Counted from the stretch's first letter, positions 1 to 11,589 are shown. The stretch is 64,000 nt of DNA from Epiperipatus broadwayi (GCA_028023455.1 JAQFVV010006208.1:12300984-12364983); one strand, 5' to 3'. The notes: generated by a model from the sequence alone, not told the origin. Made by a program: numbers and translations.

Positions 1-596
1 AAATCTTAATACTATCTTTTAATGTATTAAATATATAAAAAAGTATTAATAGAACAAATTCAAAAAGTTAAAAGAATTTACAAATTTAATTGCAATGTAA
101 ACAAATACCAAATTTATTTAAAACGTAGTTTTTTTAATATTCAATTTTTCTGAGTGATTATATTAAAAATTGTTGCATTTGTGCAAAAAATTGGTTTATA
201 ATTATATAATTAATATCTTCATTTAGTAATTTAGCATAGTAAGATATGCCAATTTGCATTTTATTTGTATATAACAGTATTATTTTAAAACAACGTAAAA
301 CATTAACACAAGAATTACTACATCTATATAGAAAAACAGTACAAGAAAAAATGAGCAAAAAGGCAACAGTAAAAAAATGTTCTGTCTATTGGTAAAATTT
401 CTGAAAAAGTGGCGATTTAAATAGGTTATAATAAACTATAAGTGTCCCTAAGTAATTGGTTATCAAATGTAAATCACAATACACCAGTCAATACTTTCAT
501 TTATTATCTGCTTGTTGCCTTGACAACAGAATGCCTACCATCTGTTAGTATATTTTAAGCATTGGTACGAATGATGTGATTTATTATTGCATATAT
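1..596. other. AT-rich stretch, nothing recognised
   Basis: No coding exon, RNA gene or repeat family is recognised. A short segment near 485-535 containing ttgccttgacaacag resembles part of the K hairpin family seen complete at 25.3 kb. Confidence 0.5.
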
Positions 597-802
597 ATTC
601 ATAGTATTATTTCCAAGAGCTTCTATATAATAAAAATGTAAAAACTAAATACCTAACATTTCAGTACACTAACAAATAATTTCCTCAGAACTTTATGAGA
701 AAGAAGAAGCTCTGAGGAAAGTACTTGTTATGTACTGAAACATCAACTATTTAGCTATTATATTTTTATTACACAGAAGCTCCTGGAAATAATACTATGA
801 AT
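597..802. repeat. Foldback element D1, about 95-bp arms
   Basis: The left arm starts attcatagtattatttcc and the right arm ends with its near reverse complement ggaaataatactatgaat. The arms match imperfectly along about 95 bp, leaving a short loop near 695-705. A related single arm lies at 4319-4406. The right arm holds a hammerhead-like motif on the + strand. No protein is encoded. Confidence 0.8.
704..762 (+). ncRNA. Hammerhead ribozyme-like motif (family D)
   Basis: CTGAGGA at 712-718 fits the CUGANGA core. A stem II of AGTAC/GTACT follows, then GAAAC and ATC as a possible cleavage triplet with an almost absent helix III. One extra A lies between core and stem II, as in copy D2. Helix I is weak here: the GCT before the core meets AAC rather than AGC after the triplet. 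This is probably a decayed ribozyme; the call relies on the better copy at 4.35 kb. Confidence 0.45.
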
Positions 803-1288
803 TTCTTTTTTATCCATGAGAATATTGGAATTAAGTCGATTGCCATTAAATCTGCTCATCAGATACAATTATGGTAATAGATTTTTTTCAGTTAATTCAA
901 ATACTATCTCATCACTCTATTTTATTGCAACCTGATTGTTTTCTGCATAAATGCTTTGTTATGAATGATGAATCGAAGACCTACAGTTCTGTTTTAAATC
1001 CAAATGAAATGGACTTTTTCCCCAAGTTCTAAACAAGATATATATATATATTAAGTAATTGGTTATCCAGTTGTTAACTATGAGCTAATATCCAGCCACT
1101 TCTGTTACAAAATTGTCGTATCTTATCTTCAAATAATGGACTAGTCCACATTCCTTTTTTATCATGATCAGATTGAGCATTCATGGTCAAGAACTGGCCA
1201 ATAGGCAATGATGCTCAATGAATCTGAATATTTCTATTAAAATTGAGGATCTGGCAATAAATAGTCACCCTTTTTCAAAAGTAAAGGA
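803..1288. other. AT-rich stretch, nothing recognised
   Basis: No open frame of interest and no repeat family shared with the rest of the window was seen. Confidence 0.5.
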
Positions 1289-1413
1289 AGAGAATGATGG
1301 TCAAAGCTGAAAGATGGTATGCATTCTCCAGAGAATGACTGTCAAACCTGAAAAACAGTATGTGTTCTCCAGAGAATAATTGTTAAACCTAAATAACAGT
1401 AGCATAGTTCTCC
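1289..1413. repeat. Degenerate 41-bp tandem repeat, 3 units
   Basis: Three units begin agagaat at 1289, 1330 and 1371, each ending in ttctcc. The third unit is the most diverged. It does not overlap a longer reading frame. Confidence 0.75.
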
Positions 1414-2295
1414 ATATATGGTCCAAAGAAACTCCTGCTAATCTGAACAGCAGTGATTGTTCTCCAGACCTTAGCTATTTAAGCTAATGGTTAACAAAGT
1501 GAGACAAGTCTATGTTTAGAACTGAAAGCTGCCTGAACTGAAGCCAAATCGAGGCAAGCTGGAAAAGTAACCACATCTACTCACGAGGCAGACTGTCAAT
1601 TACAGCTTGAAGTCGGTAAAGACATCTATAATGACACATACAGTCCCTTTTTCAACAGTTCACATTAGAATGAGTAGCTATACCCTGCTAGACAATAGCA
1701 GGCAGAGTATTACTTAAATCTGTAAATGACAGCTTCATATTATAATATTTAACTAGGCTGGGGAGTATTATTTTCTGATTATTCATTTTCTAAAGAGGAA
1801 TTCTAGAGATTTTGATCCACAGTGGGTTATTTAAAAAGGTGAAATACTTTTATCATAAACAAAAAAAACAGCTTGGTTTCTTGAATTCCTTCAATCATTT
1901 AATCTGTTATCTTGCAAAGCCAAAGAGCATATAGCAATCGAATGACCACTCAAGTAAAAATGTGAAAATTTCTTTAATACTTAGAATCAATTGAATTTCA
2001 ATACATATTAATATTGTACAATTTTTATATGCATTCAAGATTTTTAATAGAGCAGTATCTAGATCTAGAAATCATTACTTTACATATGTGTGTAATGTTG
2101 GAGATTGAATGTCAATACAACTGTAGCTATAGATAATTCAAATTCCCTCTAGCCATAGCATGAGAGTTTTTTTTTTCAACACAAGAGCATTTTAATGTAT
2201 AAACATTTTAAATAAAAGATGGCACTGATGTTTTATTGTTTTATGTTATTGCTAGAGGCCATTTAAATTAGGAAGAGCAACTGAGATGCAATCTC
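1414..2295. other. No recognised gene
   Basis: Slightly less AT-rich than the flanks but with many stops in all frames. I see no motif that lets me name anything here. Confidence 0.4.
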
Positions 2296-2313
2296 AAAGT
2301 TTACATACACATT

Positions 2314-2425
2314 AGTCAAGCGTTGTTAGCCGAGAGGTCAGGGCAGCCACCTTGCAAGCAAGCAGTTGGTTTCAGACGGTTGTTGTGGGTTCGCCTCCTG
2401 TCAATGCTATGACATATGAAAAAAA
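2314..2425 (+). mobile_element. tRNA-derived SINE (copy 1) with 18-bp TSD
   Basis: The head tcaagcgttgttagccga continues into a tRNA-like body with a pol III A box (ttagccgagaggt) and B box (gggttcgcctcct). It ends tgacatatg plus an A tract. The direct repeat aaagtttacatacacatt at 2296-2313 and 2426-2443 is a perfect 18-bp TSD, as produced by LINE-machinery integration. No protein is encoded; mobility would depend on a partner LINE. Confidence 0.92.
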
Positions 2426-2583
2426 AAAGTTTACATACACATTTAACATTGATAATACAATAGTCCTTTTTGTTTAGAACTTAATAGATTGTGACTGAGA
2501 CATCAATTAGATTTCTTAATGTGGAATAAATGTGTATAGATGTGAATGCAATTGTTGCTAATGCATGCTGGTTGCATTAGCAA

Positions 2584-2686
2584 TTTTTTTTTCTATGTGT
2601 CATAGCATCAGCCGGGAAGGGAACCTGCTAAACTGGGACAACTGCTTGTAAGGCAGCTATGCTGACCACTCGACCACCAATACTTG
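2584..2686 (-). mobile_element. tRNA-derived SINE (copy 2)
   Basis: Reverse orientation. The T tract, then tgtcatagcatcagccgg, and the closing caccaatacttg are the complement of the SINE tail and head. A and B boxes are recognisable on the minus strand. I could not find a clear TSD. Confidence 0.85.
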
Positions 2687-2899
2687 TAGCCATTTTTGAT
2701 GGAACACCTGAATGTAATCAACAGAGTGAATTTGATTATATTTTTAGCAAACAATAAAAAGTTTTGATACTCATCAATGGCTATAGTTTGTGACTAATAA
2801 TTAGAAAAATAATAAAAATCCAGAGTTGTGACCCTAGGGCCATGAGAAGTAGATCAATTTGTAAATAAATAAAAAATTGTATTAAAAAAAAGAACTATT

Positions 2900-3006
2900 C
2901 TCAAGCGTTGGTGGATGAGTGGTCAGCACAGCTGCCTTAATAGCAGTTGTCCCGGGATTGCAGGTTTGCTCCCTGGCCAATCCTGTGACACAGGAAAGAA
3001 AGAAAG
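2900..3006 (+). mobile_element. tRNA-derived SINE (copy 3) with 14-bp TSD
   Basis: Starts tcaagcgttggtggatgag and ends near tgtgacacagg with an AAAG-rich tail. It is flanked by aaaaaagaactatt at 2886-2899 and 3007-3020. The simple-repeat tail (agaaagaaagaaa) differs from the pure A tail of copy 1. Confidence 0.9.
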
Positions 3007-3020
3007 AAAAAAGAACTATT

Positions 3021-4318
3021 GCATATAAATCAGAGTTATCACCATACTAAGATTGTAATAAAGAATAAAAAAGGTAATAATTCGAATAGTAGGCATTTAC
3101 TTTAATAGAAAAAAAAAACAAACAAATAATAAAAACTCCAAGTTCATTGGTAAGATCTGAGAACAACATAACTTTTCATTTAGATAAAAAAAGGGAAAAC
3201 ATTTTACATGGATGTGAAATATGCTATTGAATGAACCAACATTTAAAAATTGCATGAATTAAAAAACATCTGAAAAATGAAAGTGAAATGATAAATTTGG
3301 ATATGAAAACAAATGAACCAGAGGCTATTGAAATTTACCAAGGAAGTAATACTATACAGTACAATTTTTTTTTTTTAAAAAGTGAATAGAAATAAAACAT
3401 CCAAATAAAATATATTCAATTCCTCCTCCATTCATAAACTTGTATATACAATTTTAGTTATCCAGTAGTAAAAAAATATTAAATAACTCATATGAAAAAG
3501 TACAAATTAATTTAAAAAATTATTTTTTTTACATTTTCATTTTTTATTCATTGCGCATAGACAATATGTACACACAACTTATACACGATGTAAATACAGA
3601 TATGTTCACTCACATATATATGTTTTTGTTTAAAGAACTCATTATAATACAATTTGCTATTACCCACAAATTTTGATATCTGTGCCATGGCTTAGAAGTA
3701 ATTATCATGGATAATGATAGACTACTGTACATCACAATTTAATTATATTTAACTAACTTATATGTGTGTGTGTATAAGTAATGTTGTGCATCAAATTTTT
3801 TGTGGATGTATGTTATCATGTATAGGCGAATGAAGGTGCAGTATTGAGAAAAGATTAAAGGAGCATGAATTGTTATACAAGCATGTGAAAAGAAAAAAAC
3901 AATAATGATTTAATGACTGCTTCAATTTTCTTGGATCATGGAAGGACATGAAATATAAATTTAAGTTTTATCTTGGAAGTGTGAAGAGAGAAACCATAAT
4001 AAAAGAAAAAGAGGCAATTTTAATAAATAGAAATAAAATAAATAGAATTAATAGACAAGCTGCTAATGTTAAAATTCAGGATTTGTGGGTTTTGAGTTGA
4101 TGATGTTTGCTTCCGTTATGTTTTTTGAATTTAACAGCAGTTGAGGAGGATTAAGGAATTAACCCAAAGTATTTCTGTGGATTGAAAGACTGTATATTAT
4201 ATTTTATTACTGTTATATTTATTATTTTTATTGTTATTACGATAGTTTTTAATTAATGGTCATTTAATTTGTATTTCATATATATATTAATTCTAATATG
4301 CTCATGGATAAATGATGA
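3021..4318. other. AT-rich stretch, nothing recognised
   Basis: Long A and T runs, and short TA and TG runs near 3615-3770. No gene or shared repeat family was seen. Confidence 0.5.
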
Positions 4319-4406
4319 ATTCATAGCATTATTTCTTGGAGCTTCCATGTAATACAGCTAAACTGCTGATGTTTCAGTACAATAAGAAGTACTTTCATCA
4401 GAGCTT
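4319..4406 (-). repeat. Single-arm D element (D2)
   Basis: Begins attcatagcattatttc, like the left arm of the 597-802 foldback, and runs about 88 bp. The opposite arm is missing. On the minus strand it contains the best D-family hammerhead motif. Confidence 0.75.
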
Positions 4407-4412
4407 TTGCAA
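4350..4412 (-). ncRNA. Hammerhead ribozyme motif, family D, intact core
   Basis: On the minus strand CTGATGA (plus 4395-4401) is followed by stem II AGTAC-TTCTTATT-GTACT, then GAAAC and ATC. After ATC comes AGC, which pairs with GCT directly before the core; further out TTTAGC can pair with GCAAAA with one mismatch. This gives a type I layout with a minimal helix III. One unpaired A sits between core and stem II. Core residues CUGANGA and GAAA are all present. Cleavage activity is inferred, not shown. Confidence 0.6.
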
Positions 4413-4443
4413 ATCAAAAGAATGTGTGTGGTGAGCTTTAAAA

Positions 4444-4650
4444 TCGTTTTTTTTTTTCCAAATACTAACAACTTGTTAGTAATTGCACACAAATAGACAA
4501 CACATGTTAGTGATTACACAACATTTTGAGTAGTATTATTTTCCATTCTTTTTCAGGTGTTGCTGGACTATATGCACAGTGATAATATTCATTTAGAAGT
4601 TGAACTCACACCTTTAGATTCTTAAATTTCTCCTCATTCTCAAATTCTAT
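4444..4650. repeat. Diverged F-family fragment (F1)
   Basis: Contains gtagtattattttcc and caggtgttgctgg, matching F elements at 28.2 and 37.3 kb. It keeps only one arm and is strongly diverged. Confidence 0.5.
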
Positions 4651-5225
4651 TGGTTGAGAAGTTTAAAAAAATATTTTGTCCTCCAATAGATTTTTCCAAA
4701 TATTGTTAAATTTTCTTTAGTTCACACTTTTTATTTGTGCTCTTAGGCCTTTAAAAAATCTCTATAGCTTTCCTTAGCAGTCTATGATCATATTTCTATA
4801 ATGTGTGTAGTATCAACAATTAATGCAAATAAATGTAAATTAATGCAAAAAAATGTAAATCTAGAGACATTTTAAAACCTATTAAAAATAAGAATAATAA
4901 CAGTTAAACATATAACTCCAAATTTATGCCAATGAATTTAAGCTACACCATACAAATCATTTAAAAATTTTAAAAAATGTTGACAGTGGCTCTCACTTGA
5001 ACAGATAAGAAGATAACATAAAGAAATATTTTTAAATGACTCGATTGAATAACTGAAATTCTGCAATGATACAAAAAGAGTTAATAGTGATAAAAAAAAC
5101 TGAATTGTTCAGAAAAGCTATAGAAGTGATAAAAGTCTCAAATATATAAAATAAAATAAAAGATGGTAATATTATTGAAAATAGAAATGGTTTCATGAAA
5201 TGTGTGGAAAAATTCTACAAAGAAC

Positions 5226-5504
5226 TATATAGTGTTTTTCTGAAGGTTTGTGATGATGGTGTTCTAGCTGTATTTTTATATTGGATTATTTCCATCATCT
5301 ATTATGTGTGTTGAATGTCTTTAGAAAAGTTTAATTTTAGTTTGTTTGCTGTGATATTACTAACAGTTGGTGCATATACTAACATGTTTGCTGTGATATT
5401 ACTAACAGTTGAATGCATTTGGAATATTTAACTAAAATTAAAGTTTTCTAAAGACATTCAACACACATATTAGATGATGGAAATAGTTCAATATAAAAAT
5501 ACAG
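5226..5504. repeat. Foldback element F2
   Basis: Arms start ctgtatttttatattgg at 5268 and end with its complement at 5504; outer homology to other F copies (tgatgatggtgttctag) reaches 5226. The centre holds a direct duplication of tgtttgctgtgatattac. The tRNA-like centre of F3 and F4 is absent. Confidence 0.8.
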
Positions 5505-5862
5505 AAAGAATTATATAGCTCCTACAATTTTGAAATTTCAGATATAGATAAGCATATTTATAATAAAAAAAAAATGGAAAAGTGTTAGAAAATACAGGAG
5601 TCATTATATATATTTTAAAAGAACTAAACAAAATATAGAAAAACTTTTGATAAAATTATATTGCATATTTATTGACATTTCTATAAGACGTTATTAGAAA
5701 TTCGAGATTCACCAATCTCTGTAAGATCTTTAATTAAGATCACTACATCTCATTTACAAAAATCTTTTGACAGACCGAATAAAAACAAATATTTAATGGT
5801 GATTACTGTACAGTAGTTTTAAAATTTTAGAAAAAAAAAGCAATAAAAATGTTGCTAATTTT

Positions 5863-5963
5863 GTCAAGCATTAGTAGTCGAGAGATCAGCGCAGCTGCCT
5901 AAAAAGCAGTTGTCCCGGGTTAGTGGGTTCGCTTCCTGGCCGATACTATGACACATGAGAAAC
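5863..5963 (+). mobile_element. tRNA-derived SINE (copy 4) with about 17-bp TSD
   Basis: Head tcaagcattagtagtcg, B box gtgggttcgcttcct, tail gacacatgag. Flanking repeats aaaaatgttgctaatttt (5845-5862) and aaaaatgttgctatttt (5964-5980) differ by one base, so this is a fairly recent insertion. Confidence 0.92.
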
Positions 5964-6196
5964 AAAAATGTTGCTATTTTGCATTGGATTTCTGCTGAGA
6001 TTAAAGTTTTGGAAGATGGCCACATAGACTGGGATATTGTCAAAATTAATGTGATAATGGTGATTAGACTGCATTGTGCTAATAAAAAAGATAAATACTG
6101 ACATAGATAGATAGCAGAGCAATTACAACTGTCAAAAACATTTTAGAACAGTTTTATAACAAGTATTCTGTATATTAAAATGATAAGAAAAATAAA

Positions 6197-6550
6197 TAAA
6201 TAATTGGTTAGTATGTATAGGGGATTTGAACTCAGATTTTCAAGCACCCTTCAATTATCCACACTGTCTCATACAACCGACACACATGACCACACACACG
6301 TAGAAAAGATAAATAATCACCAATATACATATTTCGTGCTAAACCAGCACTCATCAGTTGGTCCAGACTATCATCTCCCACACATATATATAATCAGTGC
6401 TCAGTTTATATTAAGATAGCAACTCTTCATACTTTAATGGACAGGCTTCAATCCACTCCAACCTCCAACTTTTCAGCCATTCATATCATTGAAAATCTGA
6501 TGATGAAAACTCAAATCCTGTGCTGATGCTAATATTATTGCCATGCCCAC
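6197..6550 (-). repeat. R-family element (R1), HHR and tRNA-like end
   Basis: About 340 bp repeat shared with copies at 28.9, 30.2, 30.9, 31.4, 51.8 and 62.5 kb. On the minus strand the 3-prime part reads like a tRNA T arm (gagttcaaatcccc) and the middle contains a hammerhead motif. The open frame at 6204-6419 on the plus strand is only the antisense of this repeat and is not a gene. Confidence 0.85.
6310..6380 (-). ncRNA. Hammerhead ribozyme, family R, intact core
   Basis: On the minus strand: CCAA, CTGATGA (plus 6351-6357), stem II GTGCT-GGTTT-AGCAC (five perfect pairs), GAA, helix III ATATGTAT closing on itself, A as cleavage nucleotide of an AUA triplet, then TTGG pairing with CCAA. All invariant core positions are present. 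Helix I beyond five pairs is weaker than in copy R6. This and R6 are the best candidates for activity among the motifs seen. Confidence 0.8.
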
Positions 6551-6632
6551 AAAAGCTATTAGTTGGAAGCAAAAAATTAGGATTAAATGTAAATACTAAA
6601 AAAAAAAAATAATTGATAATAATAATCAAAAT

Positions 6633-6870
6633 AAGAGTCATAGATCACATGACCCTATTCTCTTAAGCTTGTAACTTATAAACAATGAGGATTGCCAATT
6701 CCTCAACAAGCTTTGTGATAAATGCTTAGCCAGAGAAAGCAAAGCACTAAATCATGGTCAGGGGTTTGGGGATGGGTTCCTGACAGAGATAATTTAAATG
6801 CTTTCTCTGGCTAAGCATTTATCACAAAGCTTGTTGAGGAATTGACAATCCTCATTGTTTGATAATAATA
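6633..6870. repeat. Foldback element E1
   Basis: The left side has the family head tagatcacatgaccc. Arms of about 60 bp (6680-6740 and 6801-6860) are almost perfect complements around aggattgccaattcctc. The 60-base loop keeps ggtttggggatggg, the downstream side of the E ribozyme, but the CUGANGA core is gone. Confidence 0.85.
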
Positions 6871-7420
6871 AGTTGGAAAAATTTACAATTGTAAATGTTT
6901 TGTCAAAGTTATTATATGTATATGCTGTGTATATACATATATTTTATTAAGAAATAAATAAAGGTATACAGGCATTTAATGTAGACATGCTAAAATACTC
7001 TAGAAATACATTCAGTAATTAATTATGCAGGAAAAAAACCAATTACTGGAAATTGCAACAGGCTAATTTGCACGTAAAAAAAGATACTTTATGCAAATTA
7101 GCAAAGCTGTTAAAAAGGTCTGCAGAAGAATTAAGTTACAAGAGAAATAAAGTTGAGTACAAAAACTAATGGAAAGATAAACTAGTGAAAGTGAAATTGT
7201 TCTAGGAAGAGCTCTAATCAAGAATCGAATTGGACTATCTTCAAATTAATGTGTGTGTGCAGTAAAGTGCTTACAGAATTATAGAATTACAAGTTACAGA
7301 GAAAAGAAACTTTATAGACATTAATCACTAAGAAGATATAAACTTTAAGGAGAGCAGAGAGATCTTATTCTCAACTAGCCAATAGCACTTTGAATTAATT
7401 ATATCTTACTATTATTATTA
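6871..7420. other. No gene; short hairpin near 7050-7105
   Basis: ggctaatttgca and tgcaaattagc form a short inverted repeat around 7050-7105. Otherwise nothing is recognised. Confidence 0.5.
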
Positions 7421-8447
7421 TTATTATTATTTCATTCCAATATCAGCCTTTCAAGCTAATTGAGCACGCGCCTTTTGAGAGTGTTAAATAAATGAATACT
7501 CTCCTCTTCAATCCAAGATATAGTATTTATGCAGGAATAAAAAGAATCCTCTTATTCCTATGACTCAAATTCTTTTATATGAGCAAATCTGAAGAACTGT
7601 TGAAGAGAGCGTGAGTAGATACTCACTTTAAATTACTATTTACGATGTTTTTTGACTGAATGACTTCGGTGTAATTACTTAGAATTTACTAAAAGTCATT
7701 CTTACTGAAACTTAATTATGAGTAAATAAGCAAATATTTTATCTAGCGCTGTACTTGCAATTATATTTCATTCCAATATCAGCCTTTCAGGCTAATTGAG
7801 CATGCGCCTTTTGAGAGTGTTAAATAAATGAATACTCTCCTCTTCAATCCAAGATATAGTATTTATGCAGGAATAAAAAGAATCCTCTTATTCCTATGAC
7901 TCAAATTCTTTTATATGAGCAAATCTGAAGAACTGTTGAAGAGAGTGTGAGTAGATACTCACTTTAAATTACTACTTACGATGTTTTTTGATTGAATGAC
8001 GTCGGTGAAATTACTTAGAATTTACTAAACGTCATTCTTACTCCATTAGCTTGAAAGGCTGATATTGGAATGAAATATAATTGCAAGTACAGCGCTAGAT
8101 AAAATATTTGCTTATTTACTCATAATTAAGTTTCAGTAGGAATGACGTTTAGTAAATTCCAAGTAATTACACCTATGTCATTCAGTCAAAAAACATCGTA
8201 AATAGTAATTTAAAGTAAGTACCTACTCATGCTCTCTTCAACAGTTCTTCAGATTTGCTCATATAAAAGAATTTGAGTCATCGGAATAAGAGGATTCTTT
8301 TTATTCCTACATAAATACTATATCTTGGATTGAAGAGGAGAGAATTCATTTATTTAACACTCTCAAAAGGCGCGTGCTCAATTAGCTTGAAAGGCTGATA
8401 TTGGAATGAAATATAATTGCAAGCACGGCGCTAGATAAAATATTTGC

Positions 8448-8475
<28 letters not shown>
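7420..8475. repeat. G-family palindrome in an ATT microsatellite
   Basis: Two direct copies of a 300-340-bp unit beginning tttcattccaatatcagcc (about 7430 and 7765) are followed from 8054 by an inverted copy that ends tttgctt at 8450. The whole is a near-perfect palindrome a kilobase long. It is flanked on both sides by ATT repeats (7408-7431 and 8449-8475), so it inserted into the microsatellite. A second member lies at 53668-54189. No protein is encoded; the transcript would be a long hairpin. Confidence 0.92.
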
Positions 8476-8479
<4 letters not shown>

Positions 8480-9730
8480 AATATGAGTTTATTAGCTTGC
8501 ATAATATTTTCAAAACAACTAAAAGTCGCTGCTGTAAATTTATGCAAATCAAATGTGTTAAGCAGATGAAGATCACTAATTACAAACTTACCTGAGGAAT
8601 AGATTGGCACTATTATCTAATATACATTGACTATGCAGGTGTAAAATTGTGAAGTAGAATAATAAAATAAAACTCCTAATGTACAGCTAAAGCATGCGTT
8701 TCTAAATAAATATTTCAAACTCAAGTTTGATTCAATTTGTAATTTATATCAGTGATGGAGGAACTGAAAACTGCAAAGTTAGAAAATTTGTACTAGCTAG
8801 TTTCCCATAAATCTACTATTAAATTAATACATAAAATAATAAAACCTATCTGGAATCTGCATAAATGTATAAATTCTATTTTGTGCACTATGTGTTCGTA
8901 AGATGCAAATTTATTTTTGATAGCAGAAATATAACACATTGAAAACAGTAAACCATGAAATCACATTTATTTAAAAAGATATAATACAGTATCAGTTTCC
9001 CAAAATAATATTAAAAACAGTGAGAATAAGAATGTGAATTCTGATATGGCTATGTTTACAACTATTCTAAAATTGGATACATGTATTCTCTGCACATAGA
9101 CATTGGTTATGCCCACAAACTATTTTTTCAATATCTACATAATTTTTTTTATTTAAAATTTTAAACAAATAGAATTATGAATTAAGGTAACTTGAAGATA
9201 AACTATTTATAATTGAATTTGCAAAGAGGTTCAAAAAAAGAAAGGACAGAAGATTTTAATAACTTTATTCATTTAGCAAACTGCCTTCACTGATATTTAA
9301 CTCTTAGAAAATTATTAATGCATCATTTATTAATTAAATATGTATATTGCTTATATATAAGTTGTCTATTATTACTTTTGGAGTGTCATATATGTTTCAC
9401 ACATGGATGTCAATACAGTATAAAACAAATTTTTACATAGAAATAATATGTAAATAAAGAAACCAATAGTCATCTTCAAAAAATACATCTAATGGTACAG
9501 AGTAAACAAGAATACTAAAAGATTAATAGTACTAAATTATAAAACTTTTTCTAAATATTTCCTTCACCTTTCTTTTCTTTTCTTTATATATAAGAATAAA
9601 ATAAAGTTTTTATTTAAATGATATATATTAATATAATTATAATAAAATTAATTCTATCTATATCATTTTTATTAATATTTTTTTCTAAATTTATCCTTGA
9701 TACTCCGTACATTAAATTTAAAAATCATTT
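8476..9730. other. AT-rich stretch, nothing recognised
   Basis: No repeat family or open frame of interest. The short frame at 9618-9815 is A/T-rich, hydrophobic by composition, and partly lies in the H inverted repeat. Confidence 0.5.
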
Positions 9731-11445
9731 TTGGTACTTATATAATTTGCCTGCCAGAAGCTCGCCATCCATTTTGTTTTTAAATAATCCAATTTCAGGG
9801 GCCTACAGCATATGATATAAACAATATGGCTGACATCAAATTATCATATTCAATAATTATGTTTTTTTTTTTATTTCTTAAAATGATAAAGAAACAAAGA
9901 AGTCCAAAGGGTTGTAATTCAAAATTTTTTAAATGTAAATACAGTAAATAAAATTTGGTAGAAGAAACAGCATTTAAGAGACTGTAACAAATGGGCAGAT
10001 AGACATCACTTTTCAGGTGAGCACTATCTTGTAATTTTTAAATATTCCACTGAAACACACAAAAATCAAAAGGGTTATAATTAATATTTTTTTCATGTAA
10101 ACTCACCGCACCATCTGTAAACAGATGTCAGTATCATCACAAACAATGTTTTGGAGTATTATAACCACATTCTTTTCCAAATAGATAGGTGCTTAGAACA
10201 TGTGTGACACTGCATCTCTGTTCGCACATAAAGTGTAATTTCATGCTCATTCTTATGTACTTTTTAGGAAGGCACTATCCTATAATTGTGAAAATATGCC
10301 ATTGCATCTTGTTCTGTCAATGAAATATTCCAAATTTTAATCATATTTTCATAAAATTATACAGTAAAGAAATGTTTAAAAAATCACCAGGTGTAAAACA
10401 ATGTTAAAAAGAAATTACAATAATTTTAGTTATGGCGGGAAAACTATGTAAATATTCCACAGCATTCTGTTCTGTCAATGGCAGATTTGAAATTTTGATC
10501 ATATTTAAAAAACTGATTGAGAAAATCCCTATAATTTACCCCCATGTTAAGCATTGACCATGTTTTATTTAAACATTATATTCTAAATAAAATTTATTGA
10601 AAAATGTTTCAAATTTTCTTAAAATTAACATTCAATTTAGAATTGTGAAAAAAATGTATTTAAAAAATTGGGATTAGCCCTGCCATAAATTCCATTCACA
10701 AGATAATGTCAAAATGTTAACACTTGGTGAACACTTAACATAAGGTTAACATGTAACATGTTATTAAAATTATTGTAATTTTTTTAGCATTGTTTTACAT
10801 GTGAAGATTTTTTAACATTCCATTTTTACCATATTATTTTCAGAAATATAATTAAAATTTGGAATATTTCGTGGACAGAACAAGATGTAATGGAATATTT
10901 TCAAAATTATAGGATATATCTGTATAAAAAGTATGTAAGAAAGGCATGAAATTGCACCTTATGTGCAAATGGGGATGCAATGTTATACATGTTCTAAGCA
11001 CCTACCTGTTTAGAAAGGAACATAGTTATAAGGCTCCAAAACATAATTTGTGACTGCAGCAACATTAGTTTACAGCTGGTGTAGTGAATTTACAATTTTA
11101 AAAAAATGTTAATTACAATCCTTTGGAATTTTGTGTGTTTCAGTGGATTATTTTCAAAATTATGGGATAGTGGAAGCCTGAAAAGTGATATTTTTCTGTC
11201 CATTTGTTATAGTCTACTAAATGCTGTTTTTTTAATGTTATTTACTATATTCACATTTAAAAAAATTTGAATTACAGCCCTTTAGACTTCTGTGTTTTAA
11301 CATTTTAAGAGATAAAAAAAAATATTGAATACAATAACCTAAGAGTCAGCCATATTGTTTACACCATGTGTTATAAGCCCATGAAAATGGATTATTAAAA
11401 AAAACAGATGGCAAACTTCTAGTAGGCAAACTGTGTAAATACTTC
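9731..11445. repeat. Long inverted repeat H, ~700-bp arms
   Basis: The left arm (about 9731-10440) and right arm (about 10770-11445) are complementary throughout. Examples are caatatggctgac at the left against gtcagccatattg at the right, and cattgcatcttgttctg against cagaacaagatgtaatg. A loop of about 330 bp separates them. Arm divergence looks like roughly one in six bases, with small indels. I see no protein, no hammerhead core and no clear TSD. A read-through transcript would form a long imperfect double-stranded RNA. Confidence 0.88.
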
Positions 11446-11589
11446 GTTTTTATTCAGAGAGAAGTAGAAAATTATTAAACAATTTGAATAGAAGCTATGC
11501 TGTTTGGGTGATGTGTTAAAATCAATGCTTTTGTGCTGTTACTATATTTAGGGTTCCAGTAGCTTTAAACCTTTTGCGGAAAAATGTAA

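Noticed and set aside
2314-2425. Functional tRNA gene
   Set aside because: Boxes A and B are present but the acceptor stem does not pair. TSDs and a poly-A tail identify a SINE.
6493-6510. Second CTGATGA in R elements (ctgatgatgaaaac)
   Set aside because: No room for stem II before AAAAC, and the following bases are not conserved between R1, R4 and R6.
7590-7630. CTGAAGA in the G palindrome as a hammerhead core
   Set aside because: Followed by ACTGTTGAAG with no stem II and no GAAA; the 54-kb copy has CTTAAGT instead.
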